DNA of 39,675 nucleotides from Mnemiopsis leidyi (Eukaryota; Ctenophora; Tentaculata; Lobata; Bolinopsidae): the NCBI GenBank assembly GCA_000226015.1, contig JH155412.1:3167-42841 (forward strand), written 5' to 3'. Below, piece after piece: positions 12,201 to 21,742 of this stretch (position 1 is its first letter; each line of letters opens with the position of its first letter). The notes under the pieces are model-generated. The model did not search any database, had not been told where the DNA came from, and saw nothing but the letters and a program-made list of their open reading frames with translations. Position numbers and translations under genes: made by a program.

Positions 12201-13953
12201 ATTTACCTGGTGTTAATTGTTTCTAACATAATTTCAGAAATAGTCTGGAAATTTACATCCGTGACACTGATGCGGGTACAAGACGATGAGACCCTTACTG
12301 GAGGAAACGAAGGGATCCTTGTGGTAAGTGTTGACAACGAGTTTCACCCTACCACAGTCAACTTCACTTTCTGTGACAGCGGGTTCAGTAACGAGACAGC
12401 AAGTTTGATGTGCAATCATCTAGGTTTCGGTGGAGGAACTTTTGGTAGCAGCCCTCAAAACTTCCAATATATCTCCGAGTAAGTAGAGTCTTTATTCTAG
12501 GCGCTTTTTCATGATAAAGACTTGTGATAGCAAAGAAGGTTATTTTGACTTACAAGAGTCTGATTTATAAGATTCAGATTAAGATTTAACAATCTAATTT
12601 TTTCAGGACGCTTTTAATCAGCAAAGAGATGCCTCCCTTATCAGCTGACAGCTGTACGACCTCTTACAATTCAACAGTCTCTGCAGAATGCATGGCTAAG
12701 TTAAAGGAGAATACTGGCTGTGACTTAGATAACACAGTTTGGATAAAATGCGCAGGTACTGTCACTTTTTTTTCTACTTTGAATTTTTTCCCGTATCTTG
12801 CCATTTGGGCCCGAAGGGCCCAAATGGCAAGATTGTTTTGATACGTTTTGTGCACGTGCACAAAAAGTACAAAACTAGGGTTGGCGATCGACAGCGTAAA
12901 TCGGAGTATTTTGGAATATTAGCTCAAAAAGTGTCCGTCCGTACGTAGGCGCGCACGTCCGCGCGCACGCTCCTTTATCAAACTTAATTATGTATACCAA
13001 TATGATTATAGGTTTTAACTGCCTGAGGCCGCATAATGGATTTCATCATGCATCATGAAATGTATACATAATTGCCTTGCAACAACTGCAACAAGATGTG
13101 CGAATGTACGATCAAACAATAACAAGTAAAAGTAAAGTCGATCAAAATTCTTTTGACTTAAGTTTAATTGACTTTTGTCGAATGACAGATTAAGAAATGA
13201 ATGTAACACGATTTTTAATCTCAGCTCCGAACAAATCTTTTGAACGACTAATTCATGAAACGCCATAAGCATAAAACAACGCAGTATGAATAAATTATGA
13301 AGGCAGCACATACAATACAATAGTGACGACGTCATGCAGAGTTAAGATATTTGAAATTTAAACAAACTATGCAAAGAACGCGCAATTGTGTTCAAACTTT
13401 GCGCGTGCAAATTTTCAAACATGGCTGCATCAAACGGCTGCATTAACTCGCGCGTCTGCATTTACACGTGCCGATGCAGAACAATAATAACTAACCGAAG
13501 TTATGTCTGGTACGAGGTTGTCTGGTACGAGGTTGTCTTTACTTTTTTCATTCCTCATTTCGCAAAGTTTAATGACATTGACAATAAGCGACGGCCTGAT
13601 ACGGGAAATTCAGCGGTCGCCTGACACAATTAAAGCGGCCGCAATTCTTGTTAAAATTGCCATTTGTAGCTTTTATCTGTTCAACCTTACCTTTGAAATA
13701 AAACCAGTCAATGAAAGCTGATAACTTAAAAAATGAGCGACAGCTGATTTTAAGCCTATTGAATTTTAGTTATAAAAGTTGATTGCTAAAACAATTAGCA
13801 AACTCGATAAAACCTAAATAATTTTAACTAATTTTAACACCAACTTTATTTGCAGAGGTCATAGACGACCGTGGAAGCTCTTCTCCAAAGATTTCAGCAA
13901 CAGTTCTTGTTACAATCTTAAACATTGTTTTTTTTGTCATAAAAATTTGTTAA
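6298..13953 (+). CDS. Secreted/GPI-anchored protein: signal peptide, 10 ephrin-receptor-like Cys modules, SRCR-like domain (15 exons)
   Basis: Exons: 6298-6364, 6542-7057, 7189-7344, 8047-8211, 8411-8572, 8773-8937, 9222-9386, 9562-9726, 9834-10043, 10809-11018, 11253-11462, 11894-12100, 12238-12478, 12607-12755, 13856-13953. They sum to 2886 nt (961 aa plus stop) with matching phases. Exon 1 is a signal peptide (MSTTLSWIAVLLILIARVSL) ending at SQ. Exon 2 encodes about 172 residues of an unrecognised domain with two cysteines. Exons 3-12 each carry one phase 1-1 module with PC-x-GGQYLD, GC-x-x-C, CP-x-GKGV and DC-x-W. The first six modules have about six cysteines; the last four are longer with eight. 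Exons 13-14 encode a degenerate SRCR domain (FCDSGF, LMCNHLGFGGG). Exon 15 ends in GSSS then a hydrophobic tail ending KIC before TAA, which fits a GPI signal. Ligand and function are unknown; the GCC2/GCC3 family assignment is from Cys spacing. Confidence 0.85.
10184..10300. repeat. Foldback element: 32-bp imperfect inverted repeat around 53 bp
   Basis: Arms at 10184-10215 and 10269-10300 are reverse complements with a few mismatches (accttatcgg ... ggtggtaat against attaccacc ... ccgataaggt). It sits in the 765-bp intron between exons 9 and 10 of the Cys-module gene. Probably a MITE-like foldback insertion. Confidence 0.65.
11638..11712 (+). mobile_element. Relic of a non-LTR retrotransposon reverse transcriptase
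   Basis: Conceptual translation reads GVPQGLVLGPLRFL, a clear match to the GVPQGS-x-LGPLLF block of non-LTR (CR1/Jockey-like) reverse transcriptases. Only this block is recognisable; the frame closes soon after. It lies in the intron between the third and fourth long Cys-module exons, so it is a dead fragment carried in an intron. The clade cannot be assigned from one motif. Confidence 0.6.
12795..12833. repeat. Perfect 18-bp inverted repeat with 3-nt loop
   Basis: ATCTTGCCATTTGGGCCC, then gaa, then its exact reverse complement. It lies near the 5' end of the last intron (12756-13855) of the Cys-module gene, and each arm itself contains the palindrome GGGCCC. It would form a very stable hairpin in RNA of either strand. 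It may be one end of a mobile element that enlarged this intron to 1.1 kb. Confidence 0.85.
12846..12865. repeat. 20-bp perfect palindrome TTTTGTGCAC/GTGCACAAAA
   Basis: An exact spacerless palindrome 12 bp downstream of the 18-bp hairpin. A locally GC-rich patch rich in CG dinucleotides (gtccgtccgtacg, gcgcgcac) follows at about 12936-12972. The cluster of palindromes and CG-rich sequence differs from the surrounding intron and suggests inserted DNA. Confidence 0.75.
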
Positions 13954-15597
13954 ATTCCGCTCTATAGGTTATTTTACATAGTGAAGCAGAGATTTATGTT
14001 TAGGTAGCATCTTTATGTAGTTAAGCGAAATGAATTTGATACGTTAGCAAGAAATATTACTTTATAAGTTGAGAATGAGACGTAACTTTAATAAGATTTA
14101 ACTTTCACGATGCATTAAAATGTGTAGTTAGTTGTGTTAATGCTGTTTTGTAAGTTGTAGACATTAAAGAATACTCAAAGAAACTTAAACACTCTTATAT
14201 GATCTTTATGTTTACTTAGATTTTAAATTTGATTAATCTATTTATCGTGGTACCGGCAGAGTTAGGATACTATTTATGACAATGTATTTTACAATTGATA
14301 AATGTCAGAGTTCAGTAATTGAGTTGTTTAGACTTTTTAAGAAACACAAATATGAGTATCTTATTTTGTTGATTTTTAGTATACTTATAGCTGATCAAAT
14401 TTTTGGTAGATTTCTCCATTGTCCAAGGAGAATCTGTTACAAGGTTTCTTACAAATGGTTATTGTGCTATCAAATGAAAATGAGGAATAGGATAATTATT
14501 CAATAACAAAAGATGGCCCAGTGCCAAAGAGGGTGATGAGCTTGGATTATTTGATTTTCACTATAATCAACAACTTGCATATTTTGGTGCTCCACCTAGA
14601 AGTAACACTGACTAAGTTTAAAGTAATACAAATTTCAAAATCTTAATATTGAATCATACAATGGAATTATAAACAAAAAAGTATGCAAAAATATGCAAAA
14701 TATTCACTGAATCCTTAAAAATTTTAAAAACCTGTTTCAGGCTATGAAGTAGGAAAATCTGCAAAAAACAACAAAGTAAGGTAACAACATTTACGGAAAT
14801 AAAACAAAAAACGAAATAACAACTCATGGTGACTGATCGAGTAGACGTTTACTCATCGTACTTAATTCATAACTTACAAATCAGCACACGCATTACACTC
14901 AACAAAAGTATATATTGGAAACTCCAACAACAAAAATAAAAATGGGAATAAACTCACGAGAAAATTGTTTGAAATATAGATCGAAAGTTCGACCTGGTAA
15001 AACTCAAAAAACTGGTCATTGGTCAAGTAAGTATTTGTTCTTTTCTATCGACGTTACATAGTTCAGTCTTTCTATACGCGACATTCTGACTTTTAGTATA
15101 GCCCCGTAATTAGGACAGAAGATTGAGAACTTGCTCTTAGCAAGATTCATATTGGACATTTCAATATTGTTTGTACTGGATGTTGCTCTTAGTAAAACCT
15201 ACAGGTAGGTCTGAGAAGTCCCGTCCTGGCTGGTTAACGTTACTGCTTTATCTCGAATATCTGTCTGGGAAACGTGAAATATAGAGATTTAGAGCAGATA
15301 AAGTTTCGTTTTTAAAGCAATTTCAGGTCTTTGATAGTACCTGACCTGTACCTGTTGCTTTTGCCAATAAAAATATGATAGCGCTATCATGATGTGACTT
15401 AAAATTAAAGCTCAAATATTTTAGATTACAAAATGTGACTCTCTAAGTCTATGGTATTGTTATTGATAAATTAGGGCGTCAAGGTGAACATTTTATAGCT
15501 CGAAATTTTTTGGCTCCTATAAACCATCATCGAAATTTGATACCTATAAACAACCTATAAAATCCAAAAAAGATAAAAATGAAAACATCAGAACATT
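13954..15597. other. Intergenic between convergent genes; nothing recognised
   Basis: It holds the presumed 3' untranslated region of the Cys-module gene (possible ATTAAA signals near 14113 and 14163) and the downstream region of the minus-strand type I gene. A 76-codon open frame at 14276-14506 shows no domain and is not called. Confidence 0.5.
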
Positions 15598-18500
15598 TCA
15601 AACCTGGCAATGAGTGACGCTCCCGGTCCCACTGCTCTCACTGTGTGTTCTCTCGTACCGCAACACGGTAGCCATAGCCGGGGTCACGTGACTGGGGGCA
15701 CTGGGGGCAGCAGGCGTCCTGGGGGCACCACTGTGCTGGCATCCTGCCAGCAGGTTCTCAGTAGCGTTCACCCGCTTCACTTGGAAGACGGTGTTACCCT
15801 CTTCTTTTGGGTCGACCGGCTGGCCGCACATCCGGTTGTGGTGGATTGTTGAGTGAGACTGAAACCGGTCACTCAGATTTTACTGAACTTTTAACAGCTC
15901 ATTGACATTGAATGTAATCAATTAAAATTTGAGCATTGTAATATTGTTACTGAACATAAAGGAACAACAAAATAATGCTAGGCTACAAGTATACGATAAA
16001 AGTAAAAACAGAAAAGGTATACAAAAAAGTACAAACAGAACAAAAAGTACGTACAGAAAAGGGTCGATAAAAGAACCCAAAATACAAGCGTTACGCAGAA
16101 CAATCACTATTTTTTACGAAAACCAGAATTCGGAGGTAGACACAGACCATTCTTGTAACTACAGACAATACACAGACAACTCTTGTAACTTAAGACAATA
16201 CACAGACAACTCTTGTAACTTAAGACAATACACAGACAACTCTTGTAACTTAAGACAATACACAGAAAACTCTAGTAATTTAAGACAATTCACAGACAAC
16301 TCTAGTAATTTAAGACAATAGTCAATACACAGACAACTCTTGTAACTTAAGACAATACACAGAAAACTCTTGTAACTTGAAAAAAACCTGGTTGGTATTA
16401 AAGGTGAGCTTGCTTCGTTCAGCCTCACTAGGTCGGTACTCCTGTCGTAGCGTGTTCGGGTTGAAGTGGTACGAGTGTGCAGAGTTTCGACGTACTCTGA
16501 GATGCAAGACAGTGAGGGTTTAAGTAGCCAAGTTCTTATTAGTCACGTCCCTATAACTCTATTAGTCCCTATTACTCTATTAGTCACATTGTGTAAGTAC
16601 TTAACAGATCTCAGGCAAGTCGCCAGTTGATGTCAATATAAAAATTACAAACACGTCGGTTAGACTTTTACAGAGCTATTCGATTGCTCATGTTAAGGAG
16701 GAAAAAGCTATTACCTGTAGATGAAGTAAATGAAAATGAGAAGAAGGAAGAGGGTACCAAGTACTCCGAATACAATGGACAGAATGAGAACAGAGCGGGA
16801 GATGGCCGAGTGATGTGCTGCTGGCAGATCTGAAACGGGGATATGCTGATGTTAAAAACAAGGCCTGGTACACTGTAGGGTACACTGTAGGGTACACTGT
16901 ACGGTACACTGTACGGTACACTGTAGGGTACACTGTAGGGTACACTGTACGGTACACTGTACGGTACACTGTACGGTACACTGTACGGTACACTGTACGG
17001 TACACTGTACGGTACACTGTATGGTACACTGTACGGTACACTGTACGGTACACTGAACGGTACACTGTGCGGTAAATGCATGATACACTTTATACCATAT
17101 CGTACACTATATATATACGGTCCATAAAAAATGGTATTTAAAATGGACCAACTTGAAATAGCGGTAACGTTTCCAGTCTCGGTTTTCATAGTTATCTCCA
17201 CCACAATATTTGTATTGTTTATCTTACTGGGAACTCTAACTCCAACCATTTGATCAACAACTGAACCAGACTTTAACCTCACACCTTCTCCTGAAACAGG
17301 GCCGTTCATTCACATGATTTTCAGGGTTCAGGCTTTTCTGTGGTAAAAGTTCATTTAAAATTTAACTAAAAATCCATTGTAAGATAAAACTTTTCGGCTT
17401 AAACCAGCAACTAAATAGAAAATAATGATCTAGTTATCCTTACCGCCATTGTCCTCGATGAAGATGCTGGTTAGATCAGTTTTTATCATGGTGGTGACGT
17501 TTTCAGCTGTCACTGTGACAGTAAAACAGCCTGGCGAGATGACACGGCTGTTCGGTCTGAATACTCCCTCCCAATTCACCTGGTCACGAGAAAACAGTTT
17601 AGATAATTGCTAATTATGCAGTACCGCATTTGCACAAGTGCGGTTGCAAAAACTGATTATACGACAAAATACATTAAAATGGTCTTCCTAATTAAAAGAC
17701 TTTGGTAAAAGATCTACTTTTGAAATTAGTTACAAGTTTTGACGTTCAATGCTGAATTCATGACAATTTTTCAAATATTTTTTTTCTGTATAAAGGTGTA
17801 TTTGATGTCACCTGTATTTGATGTTCAGATATCGTTTTTGTCCAAACTTTATCAACGACTTCCGGCTCTGAAGATATTATTTTTGGCATCTCGAAAAGTA
17901 TAAAGGCATATCTTTACTTGAATGAACCCCTCAGAAAGCAGAACAGATAAATGAAATTTTCTTTGATTTCTTACGAAACACATAAACGAAACAACAACAA
18001 ACAATGAGGTTATTACTTATCATACTAACCGCCTTGTGAAGTGACAATTTCTTTCGTTATCTTCACATCTTCCGTTACATAAGTGTAAACATACGCGGTG
18101 AAGCTCTGCAGCGTGTCCGTGTGTTCGATTGTCTGTTTGTCGACTTGTCTGTAACTCAGCACATCCACCCCACTCATTTGCGTGCAGTTGTTCAGCTCAC
18201 AGGACGTTCGAAACAGTGTCCCTGGAGTTTGCTGGTTAACATTCGCTAGGTTCTGGAAGTTTTTCTGTATGATATGTGGTCTTCAAAGTCCGTCAGATAA
18301 TTGGGTTGATATTTGTTCTTCAAATAGCTTCAAACGTAAAATATAGGCGATCAAATCTGGTGTTTTGGAAAGCACGGGCTTTCCAAAAATTTCTTAAGCG
18401 CAACCTTGAAATATAACAGAATTCATACTTAGATCTAAAACAGAACGCGATGGTGGGAACTTAAAGAGGTACACAAAACTTACTAAAATTCCTAACAGTT

Positions 18501-20467
18501 GACTCTTCCCGTTTTGTCCGAGTAACTCTGTCCTCCTTGAGACGTATGAGAAGAGTCAGGTCGGTGTCTAAAAGTCGAGTGTAGACATCTCCTTCCTCGT
18601 ATCTATCTACTGTAAAGTCCTCCAACCCTGCACAGTACTAGAATGTTGACGATGTATCAATTTTTTGAAGTGGAGTTCGAAAATTGTGCAGAATAATGGT
18701 CACACCTCTTCTTAAACGTTTCAAATTCCAGTCTTTTAATCGAGCAAGGAACCGTGATCAGAATATGATTTACACGATTAAAAAAGTTAAGTGTACAATT
18801 TTTGAGAACGCTCACCCGTGTAAAAGTTAGTTGTGGGAGCAATCGTTCCATTTTCGGATATTCTAGTCACATTTTCAGTTGGAGCATCTGTTCCATTCCC
18901 GGACATTTTAGTCACATTTTCAGTGGGAGCAACTGTTCCATTTCCGGACATTTTAGTCACAGTTTTAGTAGGAGCAACCGTTCCATTTTTGGATATTTTA
19001 GTCACATCTTCAGTAGGAGTAACCGTTCCATTTTTGGATATTTTAGTCACATTTTCAGTAGGAGCAACCGTTCCATTTTTGGATATGTTAGTCACATTTT
19101 CAGTAGGAGCAACTGTTCCATTTTTGGATATTTCGGTCACATTTTCAGTAGGAGCAACCGTTCCATTTTTGGATATTTTAGTCACATTTTCAGTAGGAGC
19201 AACCGTTCCATTTTCAGATTTTTTAGTCACATTTTCAGTAGGAGCAACCGTTCCATTACTAGAACTTTCCGTCGGATCAATTGTTATGATTTCAGAAGTT
19301 TTCTTTCTCACATCCGTCGGGGCTGCAGTTCTCTTTTTAGGACTGTTACTAACTTCTTCAGTCGAGCCACCCCCACTCCCACTCTCGGTTGACATGCTGG
19401 TGCTCCCTCCGTCAAGACTTGCTGTAACTTTACTTTCAGTAGAATTTTCTCTTACCGCCGCTTCAGTGAAAGGTTTAACGGTTGTCATATCAGGAGACAT
19501 CGGTAAAACCTCAGTTGTCTTGTTGCTAGGGGCAACAGATGTCACCGCTTTTCCTTGTTTGGTATCGTTGGAGCGGCTGTTATTTTCTCAGATACATTCC
19601 GAGCGGACTCTGTTGGGTTTGATAGCGAAGAGTCGGTCAGTACGATAGGTGTAGGCTGTGTGGTAGGTTTAGAACAAGTTCCGGCGTCAGTGCACGTGTT
19701 TACTGAGCATCTCGTGAAGTTGGACTGTAAGTTACATTCCTCACATCCACAGCTGAGGAGGATGAAAGTTAAATGTAACTTAGTACATATTTACTTTTTC
19801 GATATAAACATTTTGTTTGTGCTCTACACGAGTTCATTGACACTACAAATTTTATAAACAAGTCGAAAACTATGTCCAATAAAATACCTTATTTTGCGAG
19901 GTACTACTACTAACTTTGCAAGAAGTTTGATGTTACTCAACGCAGAGTTTGGAGCTCCAACTATTTCAATTTGAGATACAGACTCGATTTCTAACAAGAT
20001 TGTAATTCGAGAAGAAGGTTCATAGTACTCGTCTGATCTGATGGAGTGAGGGATAAGGTTATGGACGTCAGAATTCTTGGTAGAATCGGATATTTCCTGT
20101 TTCATGTGACAACGATTAAACAATGAGAAGGGGAACTCGAACAAATAATTTAAAGAATTGCTGTAACGTGATGCGAAAAACAAAACCTTCTCAAAAGACG
20201 TTTATTATACGAAATTTTTTACCCAAACAGCTATTGGCGTAACTAAAAATTAACAAGTTCCGCCACAAACTGTACATAAAGAAGTTGAGTCGTGGTGGTG
20301 AATAATTACAACAATACAATTCTTGTTAAATGTTTAGGTGACACTAGAAGTGAAATTAAGAAAGGTACAGTACCTAAGTTGGGTGAGGTTAGAGATCTCC
20401 TCCCCGTCAACTGATACACGGTCTACACCCTCACCTTCACTCGTCGTGAAAAACAGAGATATGTCAC
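15598..20467 (-). CDS. Type I single-pass membrane protein with glycosylated repeat stalk (5' exon missing)
   Basis: Minus-strand exons in reading order: 20374-20467, 19888-20160, about 19557-19752, about 18816-19545, 18484-18627, 18030-18245 (or 18264), 17812-17867, 17444-17579, 17228-17290, 16715-16829, 16388-16496, 15598-15858. Apart from the 19.55 kb junction, phases agree if the 18245 acceptor is used. In order they encode a beta-rich extracellular region, a Cys cluster (CGCEEC ... CSVNTC ... GTC), a Thr/Ser/Asn stalk of ten 15-residue repeats, a second extracellular region (WEGVF ... CFTVTVTAEN), a TM helix (LILSIVFGVLGTLFLLLIFI) followed by YFIYR-VRR, and a cytoplasmic tail of about 120 residues ending THCQV. 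The first exon with the signal peptide was not found. An apparent frame change lies near 19.55 kb. The family is unrecognised; a surface receptor or adhesion protein is my inference. Confidence 0.7.
16138..16380. repeat. 30-bp tandem repeat, about 8 copies
   Basis: The unit is approximately acacagacaactcttgtaac followed by ttaagacaat, with one short insertion near 16321. It lies in the last intron of the minus-strand type I gene, ending about 8 bp from that intron's donor site. Because 30 is a multiple of 3 it stays open in several frames and makes spurious repetitive open frames on both strands. Confidence 0.9.
16866..17074. repeat. 12-bp minisatellite GGTACACTGTAC, about 17 copies
   Basis: Each unit holds a near-palindrome (GTACA-C-TGTAC), so the array can fold on itself at many registers. 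The first few copies carry GTAG instead of GTAC. It fills most of the intron between the exon at 17228-17290 and the transmembrane exon at 16715-16829 of the minus-strand gene. Confidence 0.92.
18836..19262 (-). repeat. Coding 45-bp repeat (15 aa, NGTVAPTENVTKISK), about 10 copies
   Basis: The array is in frame within the stalk exon of the minus-strand type I gene. Nearly every unit holds two N-glycosylation sequons (NGT and NVT) plus several Ser/Thr and a Pro, typical of an extended glycosylated stalk. Variant units (NGTVTPTEDVT, NGTVAPTKTVT) occur in the middle. The complementary strand also stays open over this region but is a shadow of the repeat. Confidence 0.9.
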
Positions 20468-20633
20468 CTGAAAAACAGAGATGTCACCTGAAAAACAGAG
20501 ATGTCACCTGAAAAACAGAGATGTCACCTGAAAAACAAAGATGTCACCTGAAAAACAGAGGTGTCACCTGAAAAACAGAGATGTCACCTGAAAACAGAGG
20601 TGTCACTTGAAAAACAGAGATGTCGCCTGATGA
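20459..20633. repeat. 20-bp tandem repeat that duplicates a 3' splice site, about 9 copies
   Basis: The plus-strand unit is atgtcacctgaaaaacagag. On the minus strand each unit reads ctctgtttttcag then gtgacat, an intact pyrimidine tract, AG and first exon bases. The unit nearest the exon supplies the acceptor used for exon 20374-20467. One unit is a base short and the exon-proximal unit carries two extra bases. Confidence 0.9.
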
Positions 20634-20639
20634 TACTTT

Positions 20640-21500
20640 TGTACTTGTTTTAAGTAGTGGGATCATCACCAACTCATGGGTTAGAGGGTGAAGTTTGAAA
20701 GAGGTAAAAATCTTGATTTAACTTTGGGATGCTGTTTAAGACTTAAAAACGAGGGTTTCGCTTGTTTGTATTCGGACTGAGAGTAGGGGTAGGAAATTTG
20801 AGAAAATTATCTCCGCATACTGAAGTGAAACTTTCTATCTTTTAAATGATAATCTAACAACTCAAATAGATTTGCACGTTCAGAATCCTTAAGCTGATAA
20901 GATGTGACTTGAACTTTAAGTGAAACGGGAAACCAAATACATATGGTCATTCGTCTTCGTTTTAAATAATCAAATCTCTTCTACAGTCCACGCTTAGGCA
21001 CGAGATAAAGTGATGATATCTGAATCTGCGATACCCAAACAAACTTAAATCATAAGCTAAAAATGTAATATCACATTTCATGAGACTTCGATAAAAGCGA
21101 CCATATGAACCCGCAGTACATTGCATAGATTGGTTTCTCTGTATATTTAGCTTAAGAACATGGCATTATTTCATTTTGCTGCATAAAAATTGTCCCTCCA
21201 TAAAGTAAAAATCTATTTTTAGATCGCATATAATATTTCTATCTTCCTTATATGTAATCATGCATTGCAGCCGTAAAATAACACTTATGTAGACAGTGCC
21301 AACACATGATACTTGCACAGAAATGAACTTCCTCTTTAAGTCGATACCGATCACACATACACAGTTTTATATGATAATCACGCTTTCCTGGTGACACAAT
21401 GTGCAACAATTTTCTACCTTTGTCTTCAATTCATTTGTGTCATCTTTATTTCACACAATCGAAATGAACTGCAGTCGGAAGTCGCAACTTGTTACTTGAT
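20640..21500. other. Region between the divergent type I and 7TM genes
   Basis: It should hold the missing first exon and promoter of the minus-strand type I gene and the upstream region of the 7TM gene. A minus-strand frame at 21166-21354 is weakly hydrophobic but lacks an ATG start and a donor in the required phase 1, so I do not call it the signal-peptide exon. Confidence 0.4.
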
Positions 21501-21507
21501 GACCTTA

Positions 21508-21742
21508 GTCTTGATAACTTGATAAAGCGTCAATTCCAGACAATAAGCTGATGGAACTTGATAAAAACCTAGTATTTATAACTTGACAAATTGTCCATTC
21601 CAGACACTAAGCAGGTGGAACTAAATAAAAACTTAGTCTTTATAACTTGATATATCGTCAATTCCAGACAATAAGCAGATGTCTTTATAACTTGATAAAG
21701 TATCAATTCCAGACACTAAGCAGATGGAACTAAATAAAAACA
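21508..21742 (+). repeat. Imperfect tandem repeat (about 60 bp, 4 copies) running into the 7TM start codon
   Basis: Each copy has ttataacttgat ... caattccagac-a-taagcag. Copies 1, 2 and 4 continue into a-tggaact-aataaaaac; copy 3 is shortened. The last copy contributes the ATG and first codons (MELNKN) of the 7TM gene at 21724. The first copy keeps an ATG that opens an upstream frame of about 11 codons; the second has GTG instead. Confidence 0.8.

Noticed and set aside
16159-16428. Minus-strand frame with LQELSVYCLK repeats
   Set aside because: Translation of the intronic 30-bp repeat; only 16388-16496 is kept, as the cytoplasmic-tail exon.
16668-17309. 213-codon minus-strand frame with SVPYSVPY repeats
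   Set aside because: Only 17228-17290 is an exon; the repeats are an intronic 12-bp minisatellite read through.
18802-19648. Long plus-strand frames (196 and 271 codons) with VTFSVGATVPF-type repeats
   Set aside because: They are antisense shadows of the 45-bp coding repeat. The minus-strand reading has glycosylation sequons, splice sites and continuity with neighbouring exons.
20459-20633. CRISPR-like repeat array
   Set aside because: Units are contiguous without spacers and the genome is eukaryotic; it is a tandem repeat. The same applies to 16138-16380.
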